A stretch of DNA of 64,000 bases from Xiashengella succiniciproducens (lineage in GTDB: Bacteria > Bacteroidota > Bacteroidia > Bacteroidales > Marinilabiliaceae), in contig NZ_CP098400.1 in assembly GCF_023674465.1 (NCBI RefSeq), forward strand, positions 1,578,801 through 1,642,800, written 5' to 3'. This document shows, piece after piece, positions 63,464 to 64,000 of the stretch (positions within the stretch are counted from its first letter, which is position 1; each line of letters opens with the position of its first letter). The notes under the pieces were generated by a model. The model worked only from the letters and a program-made list of their open reading frames with translations. It ran no database searches and was not told the DNA's origin. A program made the translations under genes and the position numbers.

Positions 63464-64000
63464 ATGAAGTACCATTTAGTGATATTGGGTTGTCAGATGA
63501 ACCATGCCGACGCAGAACGCGTGCAGGCAATAATGGCAAAACTGGGTTATGTTCAGACTGAAAAGGAAGAGGATGCTGATATTATAGGAATAATAGCCTG
63601 TTCTGTCAGGCAGAAGGCCATAGACAAGGTATATTCAAAGATAGCAAAGTGGAACAAATGGAAGAATAAGAAGAATCTTATCACCTTTGTTTCTGGTTGT
63701 ATCCTGCCTGATGACCAGCAGAAATTCCTGAAGCTGTTTGACCTTGTCTTTGATATGAAGGAGCTGGCATCCTTCCCGGCAATGCTGAGTCAGTATGGTG
63801 TTACTACTCCCATATCCAATAATCCTGTAGTTGACTCTGAGGAGATGAAGGAAGTGGCCCGCCCGGCCACTCCGGCTGAGAAACTCAATTTTGCCGGACT
63901 AAAGCCAGTTTCCAAGGTAGCAGCACCTCCACAAACCTGGGAGGTGACTCCGATCTACAATAGTGATTTCGAGGCATTTATTCCCATACAAAACGGATGC
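63464..64000 (+). CDS. miaB: tRNA 2-methylthio-N6-isopentenyladenosine synthase-type methylthiotransferase (5' part)
   Basis: Partial: 179 codons from ATG 63464 to the window end. The MTTase N-terminal domain has its three Fe-S cysteines, Cys10 (ILGCQMN), Cys46 (ACSVRQ) and Cys79 (VSGC). The last visible residue, Cys179 (PIQNGC), is the first Cys of the radical SAM cluster. The segment around 120-160 is a long low-conservation insert. CQMN favours MiaB over RimO, but MtaB cannot be fully excluded without the rest. Confidence 0.85.
   Translation, partial: MKYHLVILGCQMNHADAERVQAIMAKLGYVQTEKEEDADIIGIIACSVRQKAIDKVYSKIAKWNKWKNKKNLITFVSGCILPDDQQKFLKLFDLVFDMKELASFPAMLSQYGVTTPISNNPVVDSEEMKEVARPATPAEKLNFAGLKPVSKVAAPPQTWEVTPIYNSDFEAFIPIQNGC

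Noticed and set aside
1-64000. tRNA, rRNA, CRISPR, prophage or insertion sequence
   Set aside because: No tRNA-like cloverleaf, spaced direct repeats, integrase or transposase was recognised in any gap or gene.

Overview
The window reads as a continuous piece of a Bacteroidota chromosome, most likely Bacteroidales or Marinilabiliales. The evidence is the set of typical families (DUF4301, DUF1987/SiaC, DUF4197, an RLAN-type ATP-grasp ligase, a tricorn-like S41 peptidase, PPi-dependent phosphofructokinase, Lys-type SerA). In addition, many start sites are preceded by the Bacteroidota -7 element TAnnTTTG, in four cases with a TTTG or GTTG -33 box at the right distance. No rRNA, tRNA, CRISPR array, insertion sequence or prophage is visible. 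Coding density is high, and the only gene-free gap above 300 bases is the clpB upstream region.

Layout. 1-7258: the 3' end of rpsA, a STAS protein, rnz, guaA, a PDZ/S41 protease, an NMN-type transporter with a NadR-like kinase, and serine acetyltransferase. 7391-15622: a signalling-rich stretch. It holds a SiaB-like kinase with its SiaC-like substrate, a convergent operon of a small secreted protein and a 1028-residue TerB/FHA-like/ABCG fusion transporter, clpB, and an HPt-STAS pair. 15815-23777: gcvT, the serine operon serC-serA-DUF1015, yggS, a dihydroorotate-dehydrogenase-like protein without its catalytic Cys, and a lipoprotein translationally coupled to a second small secreted protein. 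23873-37642: uvrA, an ECF sigma factor, a glycosyltransferase, PPi-phosphofructokinase, an Rrf2 regulator, rsmE, an ATP-grasp ligase with a radical SAM protein, a DUF4197 lipoprotein, and zapB-like/zapA/rny. 37854-43151: a sugar 4-epimerase, gmd, fcl, a PatB-type lyase and an M48 lipoprotein peptidase. 43257-64000: kdsA-rarA, msrA, a HEAT protein with exported pcm, truA, a TPR protein with aroE, DUF4301, tricorn-like protease, an SLC12-like transporter, mazG, phoH, purC, an RsmI-like methylase, a ferredoxin-reductase-like flavoprotein and the 5' part of miaB.

How the genes work together. Supported pathways are serine synthesis (serC, serA, possibly DUF1015), cysteine entry (serine acetyltransferase), GDP-fucose supply (gmd, fcl), Kdo supply (kdsA), purine synthesis (guaA, purC), NAD precursor salvage (pnuC plus kinase), and translation and RNA upkeep (rpsA, rnz, rny, truA, rsmE, miaB). 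Protein-repair enzymes with export signals (MsrA, Pcm) and several cell-envelope proteases point to envelope maintenance. The least understood parts are the partner-switch genes (STAS, SiaB/SiaC, HPt/STAS) and two operons that each carry a paralogue of one small exported protein, one beside the fusion ABC transporter and one beside a lipoprotein. A perfect terminator-like hairpin inside rnz, a 70-base terminator-ended structure between zapA and rny, and a UDPGP-like motif set in DUF4301 are the other leads.
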